Assembly: GCF_000002235.5 (NCBI RefSeq)
Contig: NW_022145558.1
Location: 370,501 to 434,500, forward strand
Source of the DNA: Strongylocentrotus purpuratus
Lineage: Eukaryota > Echinodermata > Echinoidea > Camarodonta > Strongylocentrotidae
Reading direction: 5' to 3'
Length of the DNA stretch: 64,000 nt
The notes under the pieces were generated by a model that saw only the letters and a program-made list of their open reading frames with translations, had not been told where the DNA came from and did no database searches. Shown one piece after another: positions 34,945 through 46,848 of this stretch (position 1 is the first letter of the stretch; each line of letters opens with the position of its first letter). The position numbers and the translations under genes were made by a program.

Positions 34945-35137
34945 AAAAAAAATTACCATGGTAACCATGGTTCTTTGTCCAAATTACCATCCACCATTCG
35001 AACCATGGTAACCATGGTATCAAACAATGCCATCCACCATTCGAATCATGGTAACCATGGTATCAATCAATGGATGGTACCATGGTTCGAATGGTAATTT
35101 GGGCAAAGAACCATGGTTACCATGGTATTTTTTTTAT
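34945..35137. repeat. CCATGG-rich palindromic block
   Basis: The left arm (aaaaaaattaccatggtaac, then catggttctttgtccaaatt) and right arm are inverted copies. The middle holds two direct repeats of accattcgaaccatggtaac-type units. The six-base palindrome ccatgg appears eight times. The block lies about 190 bp upstream of the ATG at 34755 on the minus strand. Confidence 0.9.
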
Positions 35138-35564
35138 ATGTTTGTAAAATATAATGTTTGTACATGTAATAGATTTTGTTTCATTAGTCATCAAAGAAGT
35201 GAACTGATACATCGGCGGATCCAATTAGCTATATTGAGTGGAGGACTCTTTTAGGATTAGGTGTGGTAAAAGTGTGATTTTATCAGAGTGATATTGAGGT
35301 ATTTATTATTATAATACCAGAGCTATTTTTTAGTCTTCCAGAGCTATCCTTCACCCCTGTATAAGATAAACTGAAATTATAGTAAATGTGGTCTAAAAAC
35401 CTTGAACCTGCCGCAGGTCCTGACAGTGGCGGATCCATACATGTAAAAACATGTGATTTTTAGCTTTTTGGGGGGATGGCCCCCCCCCCCCACCTGGCGC
35501 TCAAGGGGGGGGGGGGGGTGCAAATTTTCAAATTTTTGAGGGCCAAAAAAAAAATGTGCTCACT

Positions 35565-35565
<1 letters not shown>

Positions 35566-35595
<30 letters not shown>
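35566..35595. repeat. Poly-C homopolymer of 30 bases
   Basis: An uninterrupted C run, preceded by shorter G and C runs from 35470. It lies next to a solitary gtggcggatccat word, an eroded end of the 21695-type MITE. Confidence 0.9.
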
Positions 35596-35596
<1 letters not shown>

Positions 35597-35626
35597 ACGG
35601 CTTTGAGTCATCTGCAAGGTACTTGG

Positions 35627-35726
35627 TAATGAGGATTAATGCTTTACCAAAGGGCACCGGCGCATTGACTTGGCTTCGAACTCGGAACCTCCCGGTTTTG
35701 AGACCACTGCTCTACCACTGGGCCAA
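35627..35726 (-). repeat. tRNA-derived SINE
   Basis: Read on the minus strand it starts tggcccagtggtagagcagt (A-box), then gtctcaaaaccgggaggttc and gagttcgaagcc (B-box). It continues into a tail with gtgccctttggtaaagcatt and aatcctcatt. An intact tRNA gene is unlikely because the acceptor stem does not close. Confidence 0.75.
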
Positions 35727-36047
35727 ATTATATCATAACGTCTCAATCATGCCAATACAATCATGGACTTAGTAGTATAGTAGTGGTCCATTAGTAATTC
35801 CCCAAAGTCTCGACAGTTTATTATCTGGTACTTCAAATATTGATTCAGTCTTCTGCCTCACACATGCATGCAGGTTATCCGTATGGATATCAACAAACAC
35901 TGAAAGGTACTACTAAGTGGTAGTACACCCGTGATAATACAGAATACAGCTTTATTATTTGACTTTGCAATTATCACGTGACACAAAATGGAATCAGGAA
36001 GGTTTGGAGAAACCATCACCTGTCACGTGTCACAATATTATTCTCGG

Positions 36048-36225
36048 GACTAATTGGCCATGATCCTCAAAGGAGGTTTGTCGCCAAACCTAGGTTTCTG
36101 TGCGTCATTATGACGCGTTTCGATGCGTTTCAGACCAAGGTTCAGACAAACCTTGGCCTGAAACGCGTCAAGATGCACTTAAACCTAGGTTTGTCTACAC
36201 AAGTCCTTTGTGAATTGGGGCCTTT
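36048..36225. mobile_element. Inverted-repeat (MITE-like) element
   Basis: The words gcgtttcagaccaaggtt and aaccttggcctgaaacgcgt are inverted partners around cagaca. The outer aaacctaggttt appears in both halves. The flanks loosely read ttggcc and ggggcc. Confidence 0.6.
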
Positions 36226-36311
36226 ATCTTTGCACTATTATGCCATTGGCAGTGGCGTGGCAACAGGTGGTTGGAAATGGTGGGAAATGAAAGAAATGAG
36301 GAAGGAAGAAA

Positions 36312-36341
36312 GGGAAGTAGAGAGAAAGAGAAAGAGAGAAA

Positions 36342-36374
<33 letters not shown>
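36312..36374. repeat. AG microsatellite
   Basis: A (AG)n/(AAAG)n run. A similar run lies at 36813-36847. Confidence 0.85.
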
Positions 36375-36813
36375 ACAGACGATCCGGTTGTGTAGTCTTG
36401 TTACTTTGTATTTCTGTCTGTCTGAACTTCCAGCATTCAAGAACAGTTTGTGAAACATTTACGAGGCCAGCCTGGGTGAAGCAAACAAACTTGAAGGAAA
36501 TACAAATACAATGAAGATAAAATATGACATAGCCTCAGCAAGTTATCGTACTTTCAAAAGCCTCTTTGTAATATTATCGTAAATATATATACCGACCAAA
36601 ACATCCTTTCAAAACCATCGTAATGGAAATATTACAGAGACATGTATTGTCGGCTGGAAAGTCGTTATTATTTATTTGAAATATGGAAACCGCAAAGGGC
36701 ATCTATTCTCTTTAAAATCTCAGTGGGGGATAATGTTTTTGATGATGAATTATCAGTTGACGATTGCTGGTTCTGTTATTCGTTTTTCGAAATGTTTTTT
36801 GGACGTGTTTGAC

Positions 36814-36847
<34 letters not shown>

Positions 36848-36999
36848 TGGGCATTACGAAGGGATGAGCAGGTAGATGCTCAATTATTATGAGGGGGACT
36901 TAATTTGGGTCATTCATTAATGTTATTGTTGTACAGGATTATATTTGACCATCTAAACCATGGGATTTATTGCGGGTAATAATACTGTAAGCGCTTGCG

Positions 37000-39420
37000 T
37001 CTCCGGATCATTTTGGTCTGCTGGGCGTTTACACCGATGGGTAATTACGGCTCGCCCACTATAAATTTTTGCAAATTTGGTTGTCGACGGTAGCAGCTTT
37101 TTTCGTTGTCGAAGTTTACAACCGGTCGTACTCCTATCGGCGCAATGCAAGTGCGGCTGAAAATTGGCTATCTGTTTCTGTTTCTCATGTTTTCTTTTTT
37201 CTCCTTTTTTGTTGTTGTACATTCTCTTGATCTAAATGCTGTTGTTTTCAATTCATACTACATGTATATGACTTTTCTTACTTATGTAGCGCTTTTTTTT
37301 AAAAACCGACATTTCTCTTGTCACTTTTTAAATGAAATGATGAGCCTACCACTTAAATAGGACCTAAAGGACTAGGAAGTTACACTGTCAATAAAATGTT
37401 TCTATAGTGCTGCCATGTCTTTAAGATATTTCAGTCAATGTTAATGACACTTGACAAATTTCTCAATTTAAAGGCGTACATATTATATATCAACATCATT
37501 AACATGCATATACACGAATGGAGAAAGAACAAATAATTGTATAAATCGGCCTATCCGAGACTATAGACGTACGTTTGGATAGCTATAGATTCCATCAAGC
37601 AAACATGAGTTTGCATTTCGTGACTCTATACAATTAACATTGATTAGAAATGTTGACACTCTTTTCCTACAAAATCATTAAAAATCTCGAAGAGATTAAT
37701 CTGACTCCCTGAATGAACGTCAATTGTCAATGATCTTCAAAATGCAATGATAGCTTATATTATATATGCAGAGCCTGTCGTATATATAGAACACATATTC
37801 ATCTTCGTGATTGCAGAGTAAATAGCGTAAATAATTCGTTATTGAACTTTAATCTCCGTCTACCAAGGTATGATTACAATAAAACATTTTCGTATGCCAA
37901 AGCAATTAAATCATGCAATTTAATTGAAGATGAGAAAACTTACCAATAAAACAGCATAAACCAAAGCGATAGACGATGGACTTAGTCTGTATTCAAATTC
38001 ATATAAGCCCTGTATATCATGACGATATGGGATGAAATAGTTTCCAAATTAAAAGTCAAAATTAATTAGCCATGATTCTGTAGCAGTTGCAGTTATATCC
38101 AGTGAGTTAAATCCATGTTTCCAGGTATGTATATCTCTTACGCGTACAAGCAATGTTCTTGAGATAACTTCACTTCCAATCAATCGACCTCGGTTGTTTG
38201 GCCTATGCTGAATAGGACCTGCTTGCTAATGGTCTTACAGGCGATTCGAGGCTGCCGAGATTTGCTCTGGGTCCATTGAATCATGGACCTACAATAGAGC
38301 TATTGGGGCGAGATACAAGGTATTGACTCAGCGCAAATCCAATTTACTTGTTTTAGACATTTCGGCCCAAAGTGATACGCCTTGTTTCCCGGCGATTCGC
38401 CATTCATTTATGAGCTACACCCTTTTGAGACTCGGTAATGATGTGAAAAATGTATAACATAATTGATTATATTTATCGAAATGAGTCAACTAACTCTGTT
38501 TACAGACAATTAACAAATTTTATTGTCTCACTAATTACGCCATGTTTCTATTATTATTGGTTGACTAAGATATGACAAAAATCAGCCTGAGGTTTAAGTT
38601 TCTTTTGTCACCTCTCGAACATGCAACTATGGCTGTTTCCCCAGCAGATAATAATTTGCTCTCATGAACAAATCAGACAGAGAGCGAGAGAGTGACAAAG
38701 AGAGAGAAAGAGCGAGGGGAGAGAGGATCGAGCTCTAGCTAGGCGGATAACTAACAAAAAGCCAGTAAATAAGCAATAACGAAATCAAGCCTGTCACATT
38801 GCTGAATATTGCTATATCAAAAGGGGTAAACAAAAATGAGTATAGGCTAAATTATAACGACAGTCTATCACTGACTATTCTGGAAATCAATGTAGGCCTA
38901 CATTCGTTTCATTACGTTTTGGTCGAAATAGCTCAGGGGCAGAAGAACTACAAGGCCGAGCTTTTCCACAATGCCGACGGGTTTTTCTATTCATTCGATC
39001 AAGTCACCTAACAACGCGATTTGTTTGTGCTATTGAGTACTCTGTGTACCAGTTCGTTCTTATTCATGAGTATCAAAAAGAAAGACACTCTGCTTGTCAA
39101 GCTTGTCTCGCTTGAAAAGCAGGATTTATAATGTTTTTGAGAAAATCATTCTAGCGTAAACCCGGGCGTAAACCGCCCTCACCACCGGGTCTGTTCCAAT
39201 TCTATAGGCGTAAGAGGATCCGAGATTTAGCATTGTGACGTCAGCAATACTAATTGATTGAGTGGAACTAAATCTCAAAGTAAAATGCAAGGGACTCTGA
39301 TTTTTTTTTCCCCAAAAAAGTTAGAAGATTTAATTATAGGCAAGCTACTATTTCGTCTTTATCAACCTTATCGAGTTCATATTTCTTATAATAGCAATTA
39401 ACGTACTCGTAATGCAGACT
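37000..39420. other. Non-coding stretch between repeats
   Basis: AT-rich sequence with no supported exon. A 60-70 residue open frame ends near 39011 (YKAELFHNADGFFYSF) but has no proper ATG or splice support. The stretch also contains an AG-rich tract at 38676-38726. Confidence 0.4.
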
Positions 39421-39428
39421 TTCAGAAT

Positions 39429-39485
39429 AACTAATTAACTAATTAACTAATTAACTAATTAAATAATTAACTAATTAACTAATTA
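39429..39485. repeat. ctaattaa octamer repeat
   Basis: About seven tandem copies of ctaattaa with one variant. Each unit contains TAATTA, the core of many homeodomain sites, but simple-repeat expansion is the plainer reading. Confidence 0.85.
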
Positions 39486-40110
39486 GAAAAATGTCAAAAA
39501 CGATGCTGATTGCATTTCCGACTCCGAGCTAACGAAGAATATCTGCAGCACGGACTTTTCCCCATCTAAAACACGCCCAAAAAAAATTATTGGAGGGGAT
39601 GCACAAAAATTTTCTTCAAAATGAATTACTTACTCGGTGGAGTCTTTCTCCTTTTTGCGGGGAACATAATATACTGTCAATTATATATTTCCAGGAGTAG
39701 CGCTTATAAGAAAAAACTGAACATATATATTATAGCGCAGGGCCAGGGGCGTCGCTAGACCTTTTTCAGTGGGGGGGGGGGGGGGGGTGTAGAGGCCAAC
39801 GATTACCGACAAAAGTAGCCACCAATTACCGACAAAATTAAATTTCCAATATCTACAAAGTCAACCCTATAAACCTGTGGCCGAAGGCTAAATTGTTTTT
39901 CCTATGGACTATCTATAGTACTTGCATATGCGCAAAATGGTCATTTTCCTCGACGACATTAATATACGAATTATTTCTTAAATTTAGTCAGCATCATAGC
40001 TATATATTTTAATGCAGGCGCGGAGCTAGGATCTTATTTTAGGGAGGGGCGGTAGTGAGCAAGAGAATCACTTAAAAGCGCGCTCATAAGGGGGTGTGGG
40101 TGATGAGCCT

Positions 40111-41365
40111 CCCGCGCGAAGCGCGGAAGCTTAGACGTTTCCTTAAATTATTAGGAAAAGAAGACGATTAATTGTACCGTTTTCGACTGGTAATCCTAGG
40201 CTGAATGAAGTTTCCCCCCCCCCTCCCGCGCGAAGCGCGAAAGCTTTGACGTTTCATTAAATTATTATAAAAAAAAGAAGACGATTTGCTGTACCATTCT
40301 CGACTGTTTATCCTTTTCTGAATTCAGTATTCCCCCCGCGCAAAGCGCGGAAGCTTTGACGTTTCATTAAATTATGAGAAAAAGCAGACGATTCGGTGTA
40401 CTGTTCTCGACTCTTAATCCTAATTTAAATGAAGCTTCCACCTCCCGCGCGAAGCGCGGAAGTTTTGACGTTTCATTAAATTATTAGAGAAAGAAGACGA
40501 TTCGTCGTACCGTTTTTGACTCTTAATAAACCCTATTCATCTGAATTCAGTTTCCCCCTCTCGCGCGAAGCGCGAAAGCTTTGACGTTTCCTCATATCAT
40601 TATAGAAAGAACACGGTTCGTTGTACCGTTTTCGACTTTAAATAAGCCCTATTAATTTTGTCTGAATTCAGTTTCCCCCTCTCGCGCGAAGCGCGGAAGC
40701 TTTGACTTTTCCTTACATTATGAGAAAAAGCAGACGATTCGGTGTACTGTTCTCGACTCTTAATCTTAATCTGAATGAAGCTTCCCCCCTCCCGCGCGAA
40801 GCGCGGAAGTTTTGGTTCTATTAAATTATAAGAGAAAGAACACGGTTCGTTGTACCGTTTTCGACTCTAAATGAGCGCTATTAATTTTGTCTGAATTCAG
40901 TTTCCCCCTCTCGCGCGAAGCGCGGAAGATTTGACGTTTCCTTAAATTATTAGAGAAAGAAGACGATTCGTCGTACTGTTCTCGACTCGTCTAAATGAAG
41001 TTTTCCCCTTCCCCTTTAGGCGTTTCATCACAATATAGAGAAAGAAAGACGATTCCTCATACCGTTTTCGAATCTTATTATTATTAAGCCCTATTCATCT
41101 GAATTCAGTTTCCCCCTCTCGCGCAAAGCGCGAAAGCTTTGACGTTTCCTCAAATTATTAGAGAAAGAACACGATTCGTTGTAACGTTTTCGACTTTTAG
41201 TAAGCCCTATTTGTCTGAATTCAGTATCCCACTTTCGCGCGAAGCGCGGAAGCTTTGACGTTTCCTTAAATTATTAGAGAAAGAAGACGATTCGTTGTAC
41301 CGTTCTCGATTCGTCTAAATGAAGTTTCCCCTTCCGCGCGAAGCGCGGAATTTTTGGCGTTTCAT
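40111..41365. repeat. Tandem array of about 12 GC-palindrome units, period near 110-120 bp
   Basis: Each unit has a cgcgcgaagcgcg palindrome, then gaagctttgacgtttc and an AT-rich ttaaattatta segment. Next comes a purine part (gagaaagaagacgattcg) and a pyrimidine part ending gaagtttcccc. Eleven of twelve units keep the palindrome; the one at about 41010-41040 has lost it. Both palindrome halves vary in concert in places (gcgcaaagcgcg). Confidence 0.92.
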
Positions 41366-41729
41366 CACAATATAAAGAAAGGAAAATGATTCGTCGTACC
41401 GTTGTTGACTCTTAAACCTTGTTTGAATTTAGTTTCCCCGAAAATTTTAAACCTCTGATTTCTTTAGCTGATATTATAGGAAACTGAAACTTCGAGAAAA
41501 TACAAGTATTGTAGTTGTAGTCACTCTCGAAGTCGTCACAGCGGATAAGAAGTCGCAGTTCGTAGGGAAAAAAACTTGTCGGCCGACCGACAATATACAT
41601 CTCACCGACTTCAAACTTATGCATTGATGAGGATCGAGCAAGAATACCGACACAGCTGACCCGACACAGCAACATATTTACCCGTGTCTTTCTTGCTCCC
41701 CAGGCTCGACGAGACGACTCCACCCAACA

Positions 41730-42057
41730 ACCCCCTTTTCTCTTTTACTCCCACTCCTCCTCTCTCAGACTCTTACCTCCCCTCTCTCTCCTCTCTTTCA
41801 TCCCCCGTTTCTTTTGTTTCCCTTTCACTCTTTTTTCTTCTTTTTTTCCTTTTATTTCTTTTCTTTCTTTTCCTTTCTTTCCTCTCCCCCCTCTTTTTCT
41901 TTTTTCTCTTTCTTTCTTCTCTTTTCTTTCCTTTCTTTTCCTTTCTTTCCTTTCTTTTCCTTTCTTTCTTTTCTTTTCCTTTTCTTTTTTTCTTTTCTTT
42001 CCCTTCCCCTCTCTTTTTTTCCCTCTCTTTTTTTCCCTCCCCCTTTTCTCTTTTTCC
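41730..42057. repeat. Polypyrimidine (TTTC/CCTT) tract
   Basis: Some 330 bp of nearly pure C and T on the plus strand. Long Lys/Arg/Glu-rich frames on the minus strand and Phe/Ser/Leu frames on the plus strand are artefacts of it. Confidence 0.92.
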
Positions 42058-43319
42058 CGACGGCAGCGCAATTTTACCGACAATATCCTGACAGGTGGGG
42101 GGGGGGGGGTGTCGCACCCCCACCCCCCCCCCCCCTTTGGCGACGCCCCTGCTCTGGGCTACAAACGGGAGAGTCGAACTTACGTAAATATGTAATTTAG
42201 ATTTTGTCATGTCGTCCATCATAAAGAAGGGCTTATTTGCCCGATTACTTTCTGCTTTCGAACAAATGAACCAGTTGGATTGCAGCGTGTGAAAGATGTA
42301 GAAAAAATGTATACAAGATCGTTTATACTTGTATATATATTTATTCACAATATAAATGTATCAACTACTCTAATTCACTGTAAGAAACCTTATTGTTCCA
42401 TAATTATAGTTCCACCCGAGTCACGGCCCTGCTAAGTATTTTACTCGTGTGAACAAATATTTTGGGGCTATTTTTTCTATACTATTATTCCTAGAAAAAA
42501 TGATTATTTTTCAACTAATCTCTTATAGTAAAAGAGGAAAAAAAATATAAAAACATACTTTGAACAAAATTAGATGAATAAAATATATTCAGAGTTGAAA
42601 ATAGTCTAAATACACATTTTACGTGCTTTTTTTTTCTCGACTACTATAAGTTTATTTTGACTATAGGACGCCGCTCATCCCATGTTCTTTGTGTTTGCGG
42701 GTGAGGCGCCCTTCCTCTTCTGAAAAAAACAAAGTGCAATCCTAAAAAAAAAAACATTACTTCCACAATTTTACCGGGAGGGAAGCTAATCGCATTCGAG
42801 CTGAAAGAACTTCTGGAAATGACAGCAAAAATCAGAATTGATAAAGTTTGGAAAGGACTTGTATATCATTGTCCATCCCGGATATATATTGCAAACCTGT
42901 TGACGGTAATTATGTGTAAACAGAAAGCAACACGCATGCAATGCCTGACGTTATACCTCACACACTGACTAGAGCTGGACGTAAAAATTAAAAAATCTTT
43001 GTACTAGTTGTTAAAATGACAATTTCTCTACACTAATACGAGCTTGTTGTTAATACTATTACTTTACAATATCTTTCTCTCTCTCTCTCTCTCTCTCTCT
43101 TTTGTCTCTCCCCTTCTCTCGCTTTTCCATACCATTTTAAGTCATGTTGTAGTCTTGATTAGAGCAATTCCCGTGCGACATGTCTTAAAAGTATTTTGCA
43201 TTTTATTTCATAATTAATTCGGAAAGTAAAGACGAAATTAAATCTAGGCTACTGGCTGTACACCACTGGTCTCTATGACATTACATCTTGGGCAATAGAG
43301 CCACATCAGTGACTCCCAA

Positions 43320-44360
43320 AAGAGCCCTCGCCGATCTGAGGGATGTTATGAGCAACCAACATCCTTTCATCAATCCACACAGACACCAGGAGGAATCAAA
43401 AGAAATGCATTCTTGCATGGCTAGACCTAATACAGAACGCCTTCGGGAGTGTCCCCTATGCCGCAATCCACTAGGTGCACCTGACAGCCTAGTATCTTTG
43501 GTACAAGAAATCTACTCAAGAGCATCAACATCTTTCAGAACACCTAATGGACAGACCCCAAGCATCCCAATCCGCTCTGGGGTGAAGCAAGGATGTCCAC
43601 TGTCAGCAATCCTTTTTAACCTGGTGATAGAGCTGATATTACGATCTGTGCAGAACACCTAACCAGAGTCTATGGCAAAGATGTGTCAATCCTGGGACCC
43701 GTTTCACAAAGCCTTTTTTCAATGACAAATGACAAATATCAGTGACAAATCTGCTGATAATCAATCAGAAGCAAGCATTTCAGTAGCTTATAACAACAAC
43801 TGTCACTTGTCACGATGACAAGTTTTGTGAAACACCCCATGTATGTTGACAACTAAGTCCTCACCAGTGACTCTGAAGAGGCTCTACAGGTTCAGCTTGA
43901 CGCCGCAAGTGAAATTGCAACCGCTCTAGGAATGATCTTCAAGCCAACAAAGTATGATTCGTCGACCCTCAACTGCAAGAGAATGAATAAAGTTACGGTT
44001 CAAGACCATGCCATTCCTGTCTTGAATGAAGAGCACTAACGTATACCTCGGCGTACCATTGGGCTATAATTTTCTGATGGTAACATTGTCTCCCTAATTA
44101 CTAGAATTATACAAGACATGGAAACCATCGCTGACTCCCTCCTTGCACCATGGCAGAAGCTGGACGCCACCCCCGTCTTACCTTCATCTTGCGTCCTGAA
44201 GGGATCCAGAAACAACACCTCACACGCCTTACACAAACAATAATCAGGACGACTAAAAAGATCTGCAGTCTCCCAACGAGAGCTACCAGCAACGTCATCT
44301 TTGCAGATAAAACTGCTGGTGGCTTAATAAGGCATCCAACACCCAAAGAAGGAGGCTAAC
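43320..44360 (+). mobile_element. Broken R2-like LINE reverse-transcriptase fragment
   Basis: Several frames together show non-LTR reverse-transcriptase motifs in order. WLDLIQNAFGSVPYAAIH begins at about 43418; IPIRSGVKQGCPLSAILFNL lies at about 43561-43620 (the GxxQGCPLSxxLFNL box). After a MITE insertion comes a degenerate YVDN in place of the catalytic FADD at about 43841-43852. LAPWQKLDA and TFILRPEGIQKQHL follow to 44360. The motif style suggests an R2-related clade. The 5' part and the endonuclease are absent and the frame shifts repeatedly, so it is dead. Confidence 0.8.
43694..43840. mobile_element. MITE, gtttcacaaagcc family, copy 2, inside the LINE fragment
   Basis: The ends gggacccgtttcacaaagcc and aagttttgtgaaacacccc are inverted. 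The interior matches the 19277 copy. It splits the LINE just before its active-site box, so it is younger than the LINE insertion. Confidence 0.92.
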
Positions 44361-44396
44361 ATACTGACCGTCATCCAAGCCATTGTATGATGTCTT

Positions 44397-44539
44397 CAGG
44401 GATGCCAGTTTTCAGGCAAAAGCCTGAATCAAGGCCTTGGCGATTTATTTTCAGGCCATAATTTAGTTTATTTTGTGTACAAAATTGCTCATTCTAGGTG
44501 ATTTTCAGGCCCTCTGATCAATTCTAATTGGCATCCCTG
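44397..44539. mobile_element. Small MITE with cagggatgcc ends
   Basis: The left end cagggatgcc and right end ggcatccctg are perfect 10-bp inverted repeats. The interior repeats ttttcaggc. It lies directly beyond the LINE remnant. Confidence 0.7.
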
Positions 44540-45137
44540 TGTCTTAATTACTCCGGTACATGCGTCAGTGGTATGGCTACGTACAATGTACACCATCTCC
44601 ACTCCCTGGGGAGTATTCCCAACATATGGTCACAGTGAGGGCATATGGCAATTACTAACACAAATGCTTTCATCATCCTACCAGGTCCCCATTTCTCTTC
44701 TAGGTAATAACAGACATCAATGTAAAAGAGACACATAATGCATTATACTTGTTGTTTAAGGATTTTATTTACATTAATGTAGTCAATACAATACCAGAGA
44801 ATATGTTCATATAACTTTTTAATTTATTTATACTGCGTCTATACTGGATACTTAAAAAAATGGCATCATGTTAATATCAATGGTAAAAGGGAAAAGAGTA
44901 TTTTCTTTTCCATTTTTCATCCCCCCCCCCCAAGCACCTGACCTGACTGAACTGGAAATGATTAGGAATTTCCCATCAAATTCCCAATGCAAGTGCTTGG
45001 AATGATACAATCATAATGCCAAATGTTTTCTAGAATTATAAAATAAGATAAGAGAGGGGCAGAGAAAAAAAAAAGTATTTTAAATTTGATCAATGAACAA
45101 ATAAATGCTACTAGTGGGGAAATTATCCTCTTCTTTA

Positions 45138-45299
45138 TACAGTCAAACCTGCTTTAGTGACCACCTGTCTACAAAGACCACATTCTTTTGTTTCTCTTTA
45201 AAATGGTTTCTCATTGAAACATGTACTAAAGGAACCTGTACATAAAGACCACCTTTCATGTGTCCCTTAGGTGGTCTTTATAGACAGGTTTCACTGTAC
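45138..45299. mobile_element. MITE with tacagtcaaacctg ends
   Basis: The left end tacagtcaaacctgctttag and right end tagacaggtttcactgta are inverted copies. Subterminal gaccacct and aggtggtc words are paired. The ends begin with TA, as expected for a mariner-like target site. Confidence 0.85.
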
Positions 45300-46848
45300 A
45301 TGCATTTTTGAGATTCTGAATGGAAATAGAATACAAATGCAACTGATGACAAAACAGGCAATTTTTCTAGTGTTTTCTAAAATGAACCAGTTTTCAAAAT
45401 TCACGACTGTTTGGAAATTGCTAAGAATGACAAAATGTGGCAATGTCAGGCACACTACTGGGCAGATATAAACAAAACCTACAATTATGATTACATTTAC
45501 ATAACATTTGTGCATTCTATTTTCAAACACTCAAATACAGATAATACTTTCAAATTGTCTTCCACGTACCAGTTTGCATAAGAAAAACTAATTTCTGCAG
45601 TGGTATATTTTTTCTTCCATACATGCCAACTAAACCGAAGGAACACTGAACTAAACATATCACAAACTGAACTGTTTAAGATGAGGTGGCTTTTAACTTG
45701 GTCCTCAAAATATTTTGAAGTTGCATTTCCGATTCATCATAAATTTGGTGTAAAAATGTCCAAATCCTTGGAATATTCATGATTATGGCATCACGTTTTA
45801 CATGTTTTCTATTGCAGTCCTACAGAGATCAACAAGTTTGCATTAAGATACACGAGACAAATCACCTATTGTTTAACATACATGTACAATAAGATGTCAG
45901 GTGGCATTTTGGTTCGATACATCTTCTTAGCTTTAGGTTAAAGTCATACACAATTTCCTCCCTAAAAAATGCTAATTTACCCAAGTTTGGCAAAATAATG
46001 CATGAATACGACTAAGGAATGTCACAAATGAGTAATCCACATATCATGCACGATCAACAAATATCATGAGAAAGAAGGCACTTCCATGTGTAAAAACTCA
46101 GAAAACAATCACTCCCTAAAATCAAATTATTAATTGTAATTTTATTACTGTCTACCTTCAACAAAACAGAAGAGGAATATTTCCAAGGACAAAAAATATG
46201 CACAAAAAGAATTTAAACACTACATGAAAAATGCCATTACAGAATTATCGAGTAAACAAAGAAATACACAAAATGAATTTTATTGATTCATACCCAGTCC
46301 AGCTTTCAATGTCTAATTTAATACTGAAACTTTGACTGATTGGGATTACGAAAACAGAGCTGTGTATTAAAACTTGTGCTTCTTTTTTAATAAGACAGGT
46401 AAGCTGTGAATAACGTTCAATTGAATGATGGAAATCAATTATTTTTGGTGTCATCTTTGGTTAATCTCATCTCTCTTTATTCATAAATCTGGAGTTGTTG
46501 TTTCTCTCACTTGAATTTGTTTGCAAATTATTTTTTATTTCCCTCTGCTATTATGATGACATTATATTTGTTCATCATAACTCTTTAAAATGGAAGCACA
46601 TAGGTGTAACAACAGTCGGTTATTTATTGCCCAACTGAAAACATCTTGAATGGGGAAAACAAATACACCACGGCCAATAGAAATCAATATTCAGGAAGGA
46701 AACTCATCAAATGAAATGTTAACTTGTACCCAACTAATGTTGAAATAATGACATGGTAAAAATCAAAGGTATTTTTGTTTCAATATGCAGGTCTTTAATT
46801 GATATGAGCTAAAACAAACCCTGTTGATCAATAACATCTAACATGTCA

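Larger units (their letters stand above)
39744..42152. mobile_element. 2.4-kb non-autonomous element enclosing a satellite array
   Basis: The left end caggggcgtcgctag and right end tggcgacgcccctg form a short terminal inverted repeat, each next to homopolymer G or C runs. Inside are the GC-palindrome array (40111-41365), a stretch without recognised features (about 41440-41720) and a pyrimidine block (41730-42057). I see no transposase-like frame. Confidence 0.65.

Noticed and set aside
35627-35726. Possible functional tRNA gene
   Set aside because: A- and B-box-like words are present, but the acceptor stem does not close and a SINE-type tail shared with another copy follows.
38799-39011. 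Open frame ending HNADGFFYSFDQVT
   Set aside because: The composition is mildly protein-like, but it begins without a good ATG, has no splice signals, and no family was recognised.
41684-42348. Long Phe/Ser/Leu (plus) and Lys/Arg/Glu (minus) open frames
   Set aside because: They are products of the 330-bp pyrimidine tract and have no splice or start support.
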